From Cyanoderma ruficeps (lineage: Eukaryota; Chordata; Aves; Passeriformes; Timaliidae): 64,000 nucleotides of DNA. The position numbers were made by a program, and so were the translations under genes. Position 1 is the stretch's first letter. The number at the start of each line of letters is the position of its first letter. Shown here piece after piece: positions 21,799 through 34,195 of the stretch. Under the pieces are notes generated by a model that made no database searches, was not told the DNA's origin, and was given only the letters and a program-made list of their open reading frames with translations. The stretch is from contig VZDJ01000097.1 in NCBI GenBank assembly GCA_008694505.1, positions 966,591 through 1,030,590 of the forward strand, read 5' to 3'.

Positions 21799-24594
21799 GG
21801 GCACGGGATGAAAAGAGCTGAGGCTGGAAAGGTGCCACTTCCACCATCCTCCTCAGGCATCTCCACTGGGTCAGCACACCCCAGTTCCCCAGAGGGACCC
21901 TGGGGGAAGAGGGGCTCATTTTGATTTTGGCTCATTTTGATTTTTTGCTCATTTTGAGCAGAAGTCTGTTCAAAAATCTCGATCCTGCAGCGTTTTCCAG
22001 CCTCAGAGGGAGGGAGGGAGGAAAACAGAGAGATGAACACAGCAGAGGGCCCTGGCTGAGACCCACTCATGAGATTCCAGAGTAAGAAGGAGTGAGAGGG
22101 AGAGCAGGAGAGAAGGGGGTCTGGAGAGTCACTGAGCACACACAAAGTGAATAAAGTTCATTTGTGAGAATGGAGTTTGTGCTTGCACAAAGAGCAGCAG
22201 TGCAGGACCTGTGAATGCTTGGCAAGGGTAGGAGGAAGGAGTGCTTGTGTCCTGGGATTAATTTAAATCACAGAAATGTGATCCCAAGCAAATGAGATGA
22301 TTTCCAGTGCCCAGGGCAAAAGGAAGGGAAAGCAAAGTACACAAACCAAATTAAAGAGAATTGCAGAGATATATAAATAAACGTGGGTGTATCCACACCA
22401 ACCCCCCAGATTCCCAGCTAAATTCTTGGCTTTCCATCCCCGTGTTTGTGAGGGATCTCTGCTGATCCAGGCATGCTGAAGTCCTGGCCCAACAATTTTA
22501 AGTGGCCACCGTTCCTTTAAAGGACAATCGATGCCTGCAAAGGCTTTTCTTCCTCTTGTCCACCTTCCCACCAGAATAAAAGATTCCCCCACACAGCAAC
22601 TGGCCAAAATGGAAATTGCCCACGTTTTTCCCTAAGGAATGCACAGCCCAGCAGCTGTGGTGTGGTCTCAGCTGGGAAATTCGATTTTATTCTGCCATTC
22701 AGCCCAGGTGCTCAATAAAAACTACAAGAGCAACAACAACAACAAAAAAAAACAAAAATCAAAGGGCAAAGGGAGGGAATATTGCTGCCAGCTAAACAGC
22801 TCCTTTTAATCTGGGCTCCGTCCTCCTCCTTTTGAGGTGGAATGGTGTTGCTATTAAAGTCAGATGAGAGGGAGAGATGGGATCCCAAGTGTGCGGAGCT
22901 GGAGTGGTTTGGGGAGATAAGATTTAATTTTCAGAGGCAGAGGCTGGAGCTTTGTTGTTGCAGGAGGAGGGGTGTGTGTGTTGGGGAGGCTGAGGGGAGC
23001 GTGAGGGATGTTTAACCTCCCTGGGTGTCAGTGCAGAGCAGGGCTGGAGCTGTGGGGTTGTCAAGGGCAGATCCAGCTGGGAAGAAATGGCTTCTGGGTG
23101 GGATTGGGTCTGAAAGATTCTTCCCCTCCTTGTTAGAAAGAGGTGGGAGCTCCTGGTGATACAGCCCTGCCCTGGGGCAGCTCTCAGGACATGTCCCTGC
23201 CTCCTGCAGCCCCTCGGGGCACTGAGCTCCATCCTCCCATCCCAAACTGCTTGTGGAAGCCCCTTCATGTCCCTGGAATTGGGGGGGGTGTTTCCCCCTC
23301 CTGGTCCCTGGTGGTGGCTGGAAGGACCTTCTGCTGCTGATGAAAATGCTCAAGGACATTTGGCCAAAAGGGTGTTTTGGAGGAGGGCTGGAGACACCCA
23401 GTGCAGTGCAAGTCCAGTTTCTCCAGACAGAGGAGCCCAGGTGGAATCCCTGGGCAGCAAAAACCAGCTCCTTTTGGGCAGCTGCTGACTCGCCCCTGTG
23501 TGGGGTTTGGAGGGACATGGGCAGGGCTGGGCACCGCTGGCAGGCAGAGCAGCACAGGCAGAACGGAGCCGAGGCTCAGCTGAATTCCTCAGGTCAGGAG
23601 TGAATACAGACTGGAACCACAGGACTGCTCTGGGCCTCGGGGAAGTTTGGGTGTCTCTTCTCTGCCACGGATGTTTGGTGTTCCCTGGGGAAACATCTCC
23701 ACCCTGCCAGGCCCATCCGCATTGTCTGGATGNATGGATACTGTTTTTTGTTATTTTCAAAATACTCTAGAGATACAATAACTACCCTCAATGCAAGGTA
23801 TTCCACTTTTTAGCACTGAAATAGAGCAAAGTTCAGCAATAATCTCAACTTGATGAGAACTTGGTGTTTTCCTGTGTTCCAAAATGTCCATTTCTCTTTG
23901 TCCCAAGGTCCTTATGTGCTCCTGGGAGAAGAGGGGAGAGAAAGGGGGAGGATTTCCTTGCTCTGTGAGATTGTAGTAGTCTGTGCAGTAGTCTGCTAAG
24001 GAGAAAAGGGGACAAGCACCAGTCAGACCGGGGTTTACAAATTCCAGCTGAATTTGACACTGAGCCTGCGGTTGCAGTCCTTGCTGACAGACCCAGCAGG
24101 GCTCAGTTTGTGCCCAAACGCAGCCTCAGGAATGGGTGCTGTGGGTTATGTTTGAGTTATGCCCATGGATCCCCATCTAGAAGCTCTCCGAGAGCAGCTC
24201 CAGGTGCCCGTTGGGCAGGGAACAGGATCCCCGTTTGTCCTGGCAGGAGGGGCTGAGGGCTTGTGTGGGTGCTCAGCATCAAGAGTTGGTACAGGCACTG
24301 CTGCTGCCCTGTGCCCAGCTCTGTCCTGCTCCATTCTGCTCTGGAACTGCAGGATGGGCACCAGAGGAGTCCCATCATCACCTGCTGCGGGCTGAGATCC
24401 ATGGAATGAGTTCCCAGAAAAGGCACATGGTCCCTCCCAGGCTCCACGGCAAGAACTGGGTGGGACTGGTCTGAAGCTGAGAACAGTCTTGGACTCCCCA
24501 CACCCTAACACCACCTTTCCAATTATCCTCTTTCGTGGGATATGGGATTTCTCTTTGGTCTTGAAAACCTTCACAGCGGGGACCATCTCTCTCT
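21799..24594. other. Unique non-coding sequence, one ambiguous base
   Basis: Contains a small repeat of catttgatttt-type sequence at 21917-21957 and a caa/aaa-rich tract at 22733-22758. A single N lies at 23733. No exon or transposon was recognised. Confidence 0.4.
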
Positions 24595-24758
24595 CTGATT
24601 TGGAACAGGCTGCCCAGAGCAGCTGTGGCTGCCCCTGGAGCTGCCCCAGGCCAGGTTAGACGGGGCTTGGTCTGGTGGAAAGTGTCCCTGCCCATGGCAG
24701 AGAGTGGGACTGGATGATGTTTGAGGTCCCTTCCAACCAAACCATTCCGTGATTCCGT
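24595..24758 (+). mobile_element. CR1 LINE 3' fragment
   Basis: gatttggaacaggctgccca, gagcagctgtggctgcccct, ggtctggtggaaagtgtccc, gtcccttccaaccaaaccat and the tail ccgtgattccgtg. Confidence 0.9.
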
Positions 24759-25229
24759 GCTCTAAAGAGAGGTGGTGACGAGGAGGGGAACGTCACCCAG
24801 TCCCAGAAGGAAATAACAGAGAAGGGAAGTGGCTTGTCCCAGGCTGTGCCACCAGTTTGTTTCAGAAGTGGGAACAGCCCTGAGGATTCCTGGTTGTGTT
24901 TGATGCTTATTAAGAGGCTGTCAGGCTTTTCAATGAGAAACTCAACCTCAGTCCTCACTATCTTGATGAGCTTTTTAGTGTGTTAACCAGCTGCCAAACA
25001 CTTGATCAGGGAAGTGTCTCTGAGCTTAACAGAGTGAGAAAAAAACCCACACGCTTCCACAAAAAGGCAGGGACGTGAGCTCCCAGAGCAGACACTGGTG
25101 TGAGACAATGAGAACCCTCGAGATACTGAGTGTGTAACATCCAGACATCCTCCTGCATTCATAAAATTGGGGTCAATAACACCATTATTGATGCTAACTA
25201 TGGCAGCCCCGTTTCCCTGAGTGTCAGCT

Positions 25230-25480
25230 GTAATAAAACAGCTCCCCAAATGTCAGGCTGAGCATAAAGGATATTAGGAGGCTAATGGAGCACATTCATA
25301 CTTCTAATTGGGAGTAAAATATCATCAAACAACCGAACACTTTGACAGGGTTGTTTAATAATTAGGCCAGGATGCAAGAGAGAGAGAGTTCATCTTGCTG
25401 CTGAAAATGAGGCAGGGCTTATGATGAGGGGAATAAAGAGTCTTTTACAAAAGCAATTTGAGAGGAAATATTGCTGAAGA
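25230..25480. promoter_or_regulatory. Candidate conserved non-coding element
   Basis: An AT-rich unique block with GGCTAATGGAG, TTCTAATTGGGAG, AATATCATCAAACAACCG and TTTAATAATTAGG cores, typical of homeodomain-rich enhancers. No coding potential. Conservation untested. Confidence 0.3.
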
Positions 25481-25999
25481 GTGCTGTAAAAATGTCATGG
25501 CTGTGGCCTCACAGCCTGCACAGTCCTGGGGAGGGTGAGGCCAGTGCACAGAGTGCCCGGGGAGGCCAGTGCCAGAAGGAGATGTTGGTGAGTAAGATAA
25601 GTTTAAAGAGCAACTTTGTCCTGTTTGCTTTCATTTGGATTTTTACATCAAAGGCCTCATTTATCCTCTCCTCCAAGCAAAGGCTACAAGAGGCAGAGCC
25701 GCCCTTCTACCTGAGCAGTAAAAAAAAATCCAGAGGCTTTGAGGTAAAAACATGAAACACCATCATTGTGACCCTGCTTTGACTTTAACAGTCTCTGGAG
25801 ATCCTCCCTGTCCCTTGATGACTGAACTTCTCCCAGTGACACCATCCCTCCTGGAACTACATTAAAGGGGCAGGGAAACGTTTGGCACTGCAGAGATGGG
25901 AAGTTTTCTTTGTCCTACATGAGGACACAGCTCTCTGAGCTCCTCTCACCACTGTGAGCTGCTGCTGCCCCCAGACTGCATCCCACAGCAGCCCCACCA
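25481..25999. other. Unique non-coding sequence
   Basis: No feature recognised. The short open frame across 25471-25755 has no domain. Confidence 0.4.
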
Positions 26000-26377
26000 G
26001 GGTGTTGTGAGGAACGGCTGAGGGAGCTGGGGTTGTTTATCCTGGAGAAAAGGAGACTCAGAGGTGACCTTCTCACTCTCTATAGCCCCCTAAAGGGTGG
26101 CTGTGCTCAGGTGGGGCTGGTCTCTTTCTCCAGGCAGCACTGACAGAATGAGAGGACAGAGCCTCAAGATGTGCCAAGGGAAATACGGGCTGGAAATTAG
26201 GAAAAAGTTTTTTACAGAAAAGGTGATAAAGTACTGGAATGGTCTCCCCCGGGAGGTGGTGGAGTCACCATCCCTGGATGTGTTTAAGAAAAGACCAGAT
26301 GTGACACTTGGGGCCATGGTTTAGTTGAGATTAGGGTTGGGTTGGACTTGATGATCCTGGAGGTCTCTTCCAAGCTG
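26000..26377 (+). mobile_element. CR1 LINE 3' fragment (about 380 bp)
   Basis: Ordered matches: cggctgagggagctggggtt, cctggagaaaaggagactca, gaggtgaccttctcactctc, aggaaaaagttttttacaga, ggaggtggtggagtcaccat and cttgatgatcctggaggtct. It runs directly into the hexamer array at its 3' end. Confidence 0.92.
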
Positions 26378-26459
26378 ATGATTCTGATTCTGATTCTGAT
26401 TCTGATTCTGATTCTGATTCTGATTCTGATTCTGATTCTGACTCTGATTCTGACTCTGA
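26378..26459. repeat. (TGATTC)n array at a CR1 3' end
   Basis: About thirteen hexamers of tgattc with two late tgactc variants. It starts where the CR1 terminal repeat would be, so it is an expanded CR1 tail. Confidence 0.95.
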
Positions 26460-26654
26460 ATACGCACAGGGGGAGTGTGGGAGGTGACCAGGTACTGCTG
26501 TGACAGAGGCTGATGAAAGCCTGTGACACACACACAGGAGGTGTTTGAGAACAGCAGAGTGGATTTTAGGGTGCAGGTTTCCTGCCAGCATGGGGCTGGC
26601 TGGATTTTGGGAGAGGAGAACAAAGGGGAGGAGCACTGCTCCAATAAGAAAAAG

Positions 26655-27045
26655 CTGAGAGATGTGGGGGTGTTCAGTCTGGAGAAGAGAAGGATTCAAG
26701 GGGAACTTTAAACACCTTCCTGTGCCCAAAGGGACTGTAAGAAAGATGGGGACAAGGGTTTTATCTGGACCTGCTGCAATAGTACGAGAGGTGATGGTTT
26801 TAAAATAAAAGAGAGTTGATTTAGATTAGATAGAAAGAAAATGTTTGTAAGATGAGGGTGGGGAGGGCTGGCACAGGATGCCCAGAGAAGCTGTGGCTGC
26901 CCCTGGATCCCTGGCAGTGTCCCAGGCCAGGCTGGACAGGCCTGAGAGCCCTGATCTAGTGGAGGTGTCCCTGCCCAAGGCAGAGGTTTGGAAATGGATG
27001 GGCTTTAAAGGCTCCTTCCAGCCCAAGCCATTCCCTGAGCTGGGG
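26655..27045 (+). mobile_element. CR1 LINE 3' fragment (about 390 bp)
   Basis: gtgttcagtctggagaagag, aggattcaaggggaacttta, gtaagaaagatggggacaag, agaagctgtggctgcccctg, ctgatctagtggaggtgtcc and ggctttaaaggctccttcc. It lacks the terminal octamers. Confidence 0.9.
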
Positions 27046-27309
27046 AAATGTTCTTCTCCTGCCCCCACCAGTTGTGCTCACAGAACAATTCCCGTGGCAC
27101 CTCTGGCAGGACCAGCAGAGTGGGATCTCAACATCCTGGCCCTGCTCCAGCAGAAATAATTCCATCCTGCCTCCCCAAATTCCTCCTGTTCTCTCAATTA
27201 GAAACAATTTTCTTCTTCACTTCATGGCCCAAACTGTTGCCTCAATTAGTTGCTCAGTGTTGATTAAACAAGCCAGTTCCTATAGATGGTTGGAAAGGAG
27301 TCTGTGGGG
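27046..27309. other. Non-coding spacer
   Basis: No feature recognised. Confidence 0.35.
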
Positions 27310-27505
27310 ATTCGAGCACTAATGGAATGCACAATATTAACTGAAATCAATAGAATTAATGGGTTAATTCCATGCTAATACATAGTGCTGGAGGAGAAGT
27401 TAGGCTAATGAAAATGCATGTATTCCCTAAACTATTCCATTTGCATCAGATGATTCATCCACCACTGCTCCTTTCAAACATTAATGATATTAAAAGCACA
27501 TTTAT
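27310..27505. promoter_or_regulatory. Candidate conserved non-coding element
   Basis: An AT-rich unique block: AATATTAACTGAAATCAATAG, GGGTTAATTCCATGCTAATA, GGCTAATGAAAATGCATG, CCATTTGCATCAGATGATTC and ACATTAATGATATTAAAAGC. TAAT cores and octamer-like TTTGCAT recur as at 18.3 kb. Confidence 0.3.
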
Positions 27506-28366
27506 TGTGTGTACGTGGCAAGGCCCCAGCTCTGCCTCCCCAGGTTCCCTGGGTGAGGTGCTGCCTCTGTTCCTGTTTCTCTGCAGGTCAGTTGGGCTGC
27601 ACAGGAGACCTGGGGATCTGAGAAGGGGGATTCTGCTTTGAAGGCAAACAGCTCTTTTCCAATGACTGCAGGATGATTTGACATGGACCCGTGCCTAGGT
27701 CTGCCCTGGGCTTGTGACAGTGGAGGGGAGCAGAGAGAAATGAGAAAGGAGAAATGAGAAATGAGAAATGAGCAGCTGTGGCCATTCTGATGCCCAGCTA
27801 AGCCCTGCCATCAGCTTTTGTTTTCTTATACTGGACAGACTCACTGAAAAACAAAACTTCTGGGCATTTCTTCTTCTCATGCTGATTTGTAATTGGAAAT
27901 GGGCCTCAAAAATTGCCAGTGTCTGGGTCTTCAAGAGGAAATGTACATTTTCATCAGTCATGGAATTAGAGAATCATTAAGGGTGTCTTTGGGCCCAGCC
28001 CTTTTCAGGGGGAAGCAGAGGGGCAATGGGATTCATTTGGTCTGGAGGTGGAGGGGGACCCAGCTGGGAGCAGCAGAGGAGGGGATCCATCCACTGCACA
28101 TTTTCATAAAGGGCAAGGAGTCAATGGCTTAACATAAGCCAAGATTCGGAGTTTCTGAGCACTGTAAAGACACCATGGAAGGGTGCCAGGTGCAGGTGAG
28201 ATGCACATCTGCCAGGGGTGCATGTGGAGGGCTCAGAGAAGCCCGGGCACAAAACTGCCCAGGCTCCAGTAAACTTTTCAACCTTCCCTTGTCTGTGCAA
28301 AATCTACAGATCCCCTCAGGATGACCACCAAGCCAGGTTTCCTGGGTAAGAAAGGATTGATAGAAA
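27506..28366. other. Unique non-coding sequence
   Basis: Contains a small gaaatga-type repeat at 27735-27770. Otherwise no feature. Confidence 0.4.
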
Positions 28367-28485
28367 CATCACAGGATCATTTAGGCTGGAAGAACCCTCT
28401 AAGGCCACCAAGTGCAATCAATTGTTCTCCAGCAGTGCCAAGGCCACTGCTGACCTGTGTCCCCAAGTGTCACAGCCACACAGCC
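28367..28485 (-). mobile_element. CR1 LINE 3' end fragment
   Basis: Reverse-oriented CR1 tail: catcacaggatcatttaggc, tggaagaaccctctaaggcc and accaagtgcaatcaattgtt. Confidence 0.7.
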
Positions 28486-28569
28486 CAGGGAGGCAGAACC
28501 AGGGGGCATCTGAGGGAGCAGACACTGGGCACTGAGCACACCTGGAGCTCTCTGTCCCCTGTGGCACAA

Positions 28570-28640
28570 GCTGCCCTGCACTGCTGTGCTGCCCTGCACT
28601 GCTGTGATGCACTGCTGTGATGCACTACACTGCTGTGTTG
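28570..28640. repeat. Imperfect ctgcactgctgtg repeat
   Basis: About five copies of a 10-19 bp unit, ctgccctgcactgctgtg and shortened gatgcactgctgt forms. Confidence 0.75.
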
Positions 28641-29261
28641 CCTTGAATTGCTGTCCTCCACGTGGTGGATACCACAAGTGCATTATTGCACATGCAGGAC
28701 CAAAGAGCATTCTGGCTCTGTGAGGTGGGGCTCATGAAACAGCCCTTTGTCTCCCCAGGCCACCCAGGAGGACGTGGCTCACCCCAAAGAAGGCCAGAGC
28801 TGCTGTGGGGCCGTTCTGACACGGCCCAGCCCCAAGGTTAAAGCAGCCCCGGGGAGTGGGTGGAGGATCTAATTGAGAGTGGGCTGCAAAACCTTTGGAG
28901 TTTTTCTCTCCTCTGTGGGAAATATTGACGAAATCGGGGGCAAGAAAGATGGTCCCAGCGAGCCGATAAATTTTTGGCAAAGGAGAAAAGGTTTTTGGCC
29001 AAAAAAGAGGTGGTTTGGCTCCTGAGCTGCAGCTGTAGAGATGAACTCCAGCAGCAAAACTCTGAGCGGAACTGACCAGATTGCAGGACACCCGATGGCA
29101 ACACTTGAGAGGCCACATTTGTCTTAGTTTGGGGACATTTGGGGTTTCTATTTATAGGCAAAAATATGTCATCTTTTTGTCTGTGCATCTCCATTTGCTC
29201 TGTGGGTGGGTAAAACGAAATGTTTGATCCCACAGCACTTTGGGAGACCATTCTGGGAGAG
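28641..29261. other. Unique non-coding sequence
   Basis: No feature recognised. Confidence 0.4.
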
Positions 29262-29332
29262 ATTATTAGTTGGGAATTGAAACTAGACGACCTTTAGGAT
29301 CCCTTCTAACCTTTAATCTATGATTCTGTGCA
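29262..29332 (+). mobile_element. CR1 LINE 3' end fragment
   Basis: A short tail: ttgggaattgaaactagacg, acctttaggatcccttctaa, cctttaatc and tatgattctgtg. Confidence 0.8.
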
Positions 29333-29764
29333 ATAACTCATTCCATGAGTCTATAAGAAATTGTCTTTTAAAAATTACTATTTAGGACAATTTCCCCCTG
29401 GGAATAGGCCTTGCCCAAAATAAAATATAGGGGAGAGTTTGTTTCCTTAGGGGAAGGGAAGGATTGGTTACATAAGTTGAAGGAAACCTTTCCTTTTTGG
29501 TTTCAGTGAATTTTCTAACCAAGTCTGGTTGGTAGAGTGACTCCACAGCTCAACCTGTGTCTAATCCTGCAATTTCACCACCCTGTGGTAGGAGCAGTGA
29601 GGGTCTCTCACCCTCTCCATGGGCACCAGACAGTGCCTTTACCCAGCTAAGCACACAGAATGGCAATACAGGATCTTTCTCAGTTAAGAGAAGTGCCATC
29701 GATTCCCAGCTGAACTCTGCCATTTCTCCGGACCTGAGCACCGCTGTGTTTGTCACATAAGGAG

Positions 29765-29954
29765 CTCTGTATTCTCTGTATTCTCAGTATTCTCTGCATT
29801 CTCTGTATTCTGTGTATTCTGTGTATTCTCAGTATTCTCTGTATTCTCAGTATTCTCAGTATTCTCAGTATTCTCTGTATTCTCTGTATTCTCTGTATTC
29901 TCAGTATTCTCTGCATTCTCTGTATTCTGTGTATTCTCTGTATTCTCTGTATTC
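29765..29954. repeat. 9-bp tandem repeat, about 21 copies
   Basis: Nonamers ctctgtatt, ctcagtatt, ctctgcatt and ctgtgtatt in mixed order. The unit is three codons long, so it reads as Tyr-Ser-Leu/Gln repeats in a + frame and as Leu/Arg-Ile-Gln repeats on the minus strand. These are repeat translations only. Confidence 0.95.
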
Positions 29955-30227
29955 AGAAGCGCTGAGGGGATGTGGGAGCCTCATTTCCAGAAGAGTTCTG
30001 CAGTTTCAGGAGCGTGTCCCTCACAGAGCAGAGCACAGGAGAAATCCCTGGTTGCTGGCCATGGCCCAGCCCTGCTCCAGGGGCTCAGGCTCTGCCTCCA
30101 GCTCTGCTCTGACCGTGCTGGGGCACCCACGGGCAGGCAGCCAGGAGGCACAGCCTGGAAGGACCTGGGGAGCAGCAGGACAGGACTGCTCATTTCTGTG
30201 AGCCTTCCTCTGCTGTCTTGTAATTGT

Positions 30228-30315
30228 AAAATCCCAGAACTGTTTCAGGGGACCTGAAAGCTCATCCAGTTCCAGCCCCTGTCGTGGGCAGGGACACCTT
30301 CCCCTGGAACAAGCA
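30228..30315 (-). mobile_element. CR1 LINE 3' end fragment
   Basis: Reverse tail: aaatcccagaactgtttcag, gggacctgaaagctcatcca and gtcgtgggcagggacacctt. Confidence 0.8.
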
Positions 30316-30849
30316 CGGGTCAGTTTGCTGTGCAGAGGAGGATGAATCTTCACCGGGGCTACCCTGGGTGGTGGAGCTTGGACCAGCCTGAGAGTGAACA
30401 GCCCTGGCCCAGAGTCACCCCTGCTGCGTGTGCACTGCCAGGTCTGGGTCACACTCAGCCAGAGGCAATGCAGACATGAGGTGTCTCTGCATCTCACCTG
30501 GACACAGCACAGGCCCTTCCTCTATTTCCAGCCAAAATGGGAGATCCCACCTGCCCCCAGGTGCCGTGTGGGGACACCAGGGGCTGCAGAGGGTGAGTCT
30601 CCTGTAAATGGTTCTGTGAAGGCGCCACGAGGCAAGGGATGGCACAGACACATCCGTCACACAATTTTCTGCTGCCCACATGGACTGGAGGACTCTGCTC
30701 TGCTCTCAGAGCAGCCGAAGTCCTGCAGTGCTCAGCAGCAGTTTGGTTGTGATGCTCCATTTGGTGCAGTCCCATGAGTGGCAAAGGAAAACCAAGCGTT
30801 TGGATTTTCATTTCCTTCACTTCTGATTTTCACCACAAAGAGGATGTCA

Positions 30850-31065
30850 CTGAGTATTGGTAAGAATTTCCTCACAGAAAGGGTGTTCAGGCCTTGGCAG
30901 GGGCTGCCCTGGGATTTCTGGAGCCCCCATCCCTGGAGGTGTCCAAGGAACACCTGGATGTGGCACTCAGTGCTCTGGGCTGGGGACAAGGGGGATCAGT
31001 CACAGGATGGACTCGATGGGCTGGGAGGGCTTTTCCAACCTGAATGATCCTGTCATTCTGTGATC
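30850..31065 (+). mobile_element. CR1 LINE 3' fragment
   Basis: taagaatttcctcacagaaa, gggtgttcaggccttggcag, ccatccctggaggtgtccaa, gaacacctggatgtggcact, ggatggactcgatgggctgg, and the tail tgtcattctgtga. Confidence 0.92.
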
Positions 31066-33429
31066 CAGAGCAGAAACTCTGCAAAGACCTTGCTGAGCCC
31101 TGGCAGGGCCAGGCCCTCCCCAGGACACGTCTGTGTGTCCAGGAGAGGAAGCAGAGCTACCCAGTCACACCAGCTCATGAAACTTGCCTTTGATCTCACT
31201 TTATACACCACTGACCCCAATGCAGAACTGACACCATCAAAAATAAGATCAAAGCCTGCTCCTTGTGCACTGGAGGCATCTGTGATGTCAGCAAACACCC
31301 AGAGTCACCAAACTGAGCTCTGTGGAATTTCTGTGGTTTGAAAGTGGTGTAGCTGTGATCAAAACCTTGTCCTTACATTAATTCATATTTCACAGGTCTT
31401 TTTTCAGATGCTTCGCACTGTGAGTCTGCTGGGGAAATTCCAGCTGCCTGTTCTGGATTCATGATCTCTGATTCTGTCATCTCTTCATTCTCGTGTCCCC
31501 GCGGCTGCTCAGTCAAAGGGAAGGAGAAGCAGTGTGGCTTTCCCCCAGGCTGGTGTAAATCAGAGTAACATCAGTACAGTTTGAGTCAGCCCTGTCTTCA
31601 CTCAGCTGTGCCAGCTCCTAATTCCATGAAATTGGGGGTTTCTCCGTGGAGAGTGGCATTGCAGTGAGCTGGGAATACGCAGCACCAGTGTAGAATAAAA
31701 TTCCCAGCTCACAAAAGCCAGTGAGAGAGGGAGTCCCTGGAGGGGTGGGGGAACAGGGATGGTTCTGTCCAGGGCCAATGGACAGTGAAGTCTGTGACCA
31801 GCATCACTGCCAAGGGAACTGTGTGGTTCAATTCCTGCCCCCAACCATCAACCCAGACCTGCAGCAGATGTGGGAGGCTTGAGGATGCTTGCTGAGCTCA
31901 GGGGAACTTCTCAGGTCAGAGTTCAACGCACCTCAGTTGGGTTTCCATGAAATCTGTCTCTGAAAATGTCCCATGAGAGCTGAAGGGAAACTGAAATGGG
32001 GTGCAGCACGGTGCTGTAAGTGCTTAAACAAGCACTTCAGAGGGGACGTGGCCACCAGTGGTCCAGAGGCAGCTTGAAAGAGAGGGGATTCAGCTCCAGA
32101 AAACAAAGCTAGGCTGAAATGATCAAAACCCCTCAAGGATTTAGGAACTTCTTCCTAATTCAATCACACAGTTCTGAATTGGCTCCTTGCTCAGCCCTGG
32201 AGGCTCAGTGTGCCCTGGTGGGCACCAAGTGCCATCGGTGGCACTCACTGACTTTGGGATCTGTTCCCAGGCACAGCCAAGAGCAAATGCCCTTGGCCAG
32301 CTGAGCCAGCCATGCACAAACACCACAGCTCTGTGCCTGCCCCCAGCCCTGCAGTGCTCCACTTCACTCCAAAACCAACAGAAACAAACACCCTGTGACT
32401 GTCACCACTTGGCAGAGCATCCAGGCTCCCAGAGCTGTGTGCCAGCACCTCCAGACTCACCTCCCAGCTGGAGAAGCCAAGGCATGAACTGGCTGAGGGA
32501 ATTCCAATCCCACTGCTCAAAGCTGGGCCAGGAGCCCTCCCCTGAGGTGCATCCCAGCAGGGACTCATCCCAAACCAGGCTGTGAGTGCTCCCTCACTGC
32601 TGATCCCACACGTGCAGACCAGAGGGTCCAGAAGGGAGGGGGCTCAGCAGGGCAGGACGGTGCCTGTGCCGCTCTCTAAGGCAGCTGAGACTTGAGAAGT
32701 GTTTAGTGTTTGTTTTGTGTTTATTCTGGAGATCCTGAGGACAGTGGGAGGTCGGCACAGGTACATTACACTCCCCAGTACCTTGTGAGGGAGGATGGTC
32801 AGATATTATCAGAGAAGGTTGAGGTAGAGCAGCCCAGCATCAGGAGACAGGCAGTGACAGATCCAAGGCTGTCTGTGCAATGTAATTCCTTTCCCCCCGT
32901 GTGTTTCCAGTCTGATGCCGTCTTTAACTGCATGATTAAAAATATTGATACTCTTCTTGGACAAGATAAAAATCTGTACTGTGGAGGTATTGAATAACTG
33001 AAGACACAAATCCTCATCTTTGGTAGACAAGTGAGGCAGATGCTGTGAGCATTTTCTTTAGCTGAATGCAGGCTCTGGGTTCCCAGGACGGGAGGAAAAC
33101 ACAATCCCTCATGACAGAATGGTGATATTTCAGCAGAGAGAGGAGTTAGGGGCCGTGGCAGACAGGCAGTGCTGATGATTTGCTGAGATGTTGTGTGCAG
33201 TGCTCAAACCCTTCATGGGCACACAAATGAAAACTCCACACTGCAGCAAACCAGCAGAGCTGAGGTGGATGTCAGAAGAAGTGGGGATGGGCACCTGCCC
33301 CGTGCCTGGGAGGGCAGATTCTGAGCCACTGGATCAGGGGATTAAAGGACCACAGGGATAGTAGGGATACTTCTGCAGGGATAACTCTGTCCCAGGGACA
33401 GAGGAGGGAAATTGTTGCAGAAGGAAGAT
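31066..33429. other. Unique non-coding sequence
   Basis: No CR1 tail or tandem array. The open frame at 32710-32997 was read residue by residue and matches no family I know. No flanking splice logic supports a gene. Confidence 0.4.
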
Positions 33430-33690
33430 GAGTGATTCTGTTATCAAAGGGTTTCCAGGAATTTAATCCTCACAGGAAAGCGGCAACAAGAGGTGGGAAA
33501 GAATTTGGGCCAGTTACAACCAAAGGAGCCAAAGAAAGCACTTTTTTGGCAAGAGGGGTGATTGACCATTGGAACAAACTTCCTGGGATGATAACAAATT
33601 TCTTTCTCTCTTGTGGTTTCCTTGTCAATGAGAGCTTTTCTCTGGGAAACAGACTTGAGCCAAAGACAGATTACTGGGGCCATCACCACG
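33430..33690 (+). mobile_element. Diverged CR1 LINE 3' fragment
   Basis: Matches a different CR1 subfamily: cacaggaaagcggcaacaag, agcacttttttggcaagagg, ggtgattgaccattggaaca and aacttcctgggatgataaca. The 3' end is diverged. Confidence 0.65.
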
Positions 33691-34195
33691 GTGAGTGGAT
33701 GCAGAGTCTGTCCTGTGTGAGGGAGGAGGTCAGCTGTGCCCCCTGGCCCTGAGCTCATCAGTCACACGGTGCTTTGCTGTCCGTGGGCCCTGCCTGCCTC
33801 CCCAGGCTGTTGTGATCAGCTGCTCAGCAGAACAGGGTGCAGCACATCCCTGCAGGGCAGGTCCTGGCAGGGGAAAGGCAAAGGCCCCACATCTTCCCCC
33901 TCTTCCACTCACGGGTGGTTTTTGCTCCAAATACCTCACACTGACCTGCTCCTCGACTCTGTTCTATGGACATTGGCTCTGTTCTGATCTGTGATCACAT
34001 CCAGCCTCTGTTCACCCTTCATTCCTACAATCCCTGTGCCCACCCTAATTTTCAGCCTCCCCTTGACCTTGTTTCCTCCATGACACCTGCCAGTAATTCA
34101 GCAGGAGACCACACAGGCCGGGGAGCTTGCACTCACACCACCATCCAAAAAGGGCCCACTCAGACCACCCAGTGCTGCCTCTCCAGCTCTGTCCT

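Noticed and set aside
29765..29954. Possible telomere-like or CRISPR-like array
   Set aside because: It is a simple 9-bp tandem repeat without spacers or telomeric hexamers.
32710..32997. 95-codon + strand frame resembling an exon
   Set aside because: Read in full, but no family match and no flanking gene; kept as unexplained sequence only.
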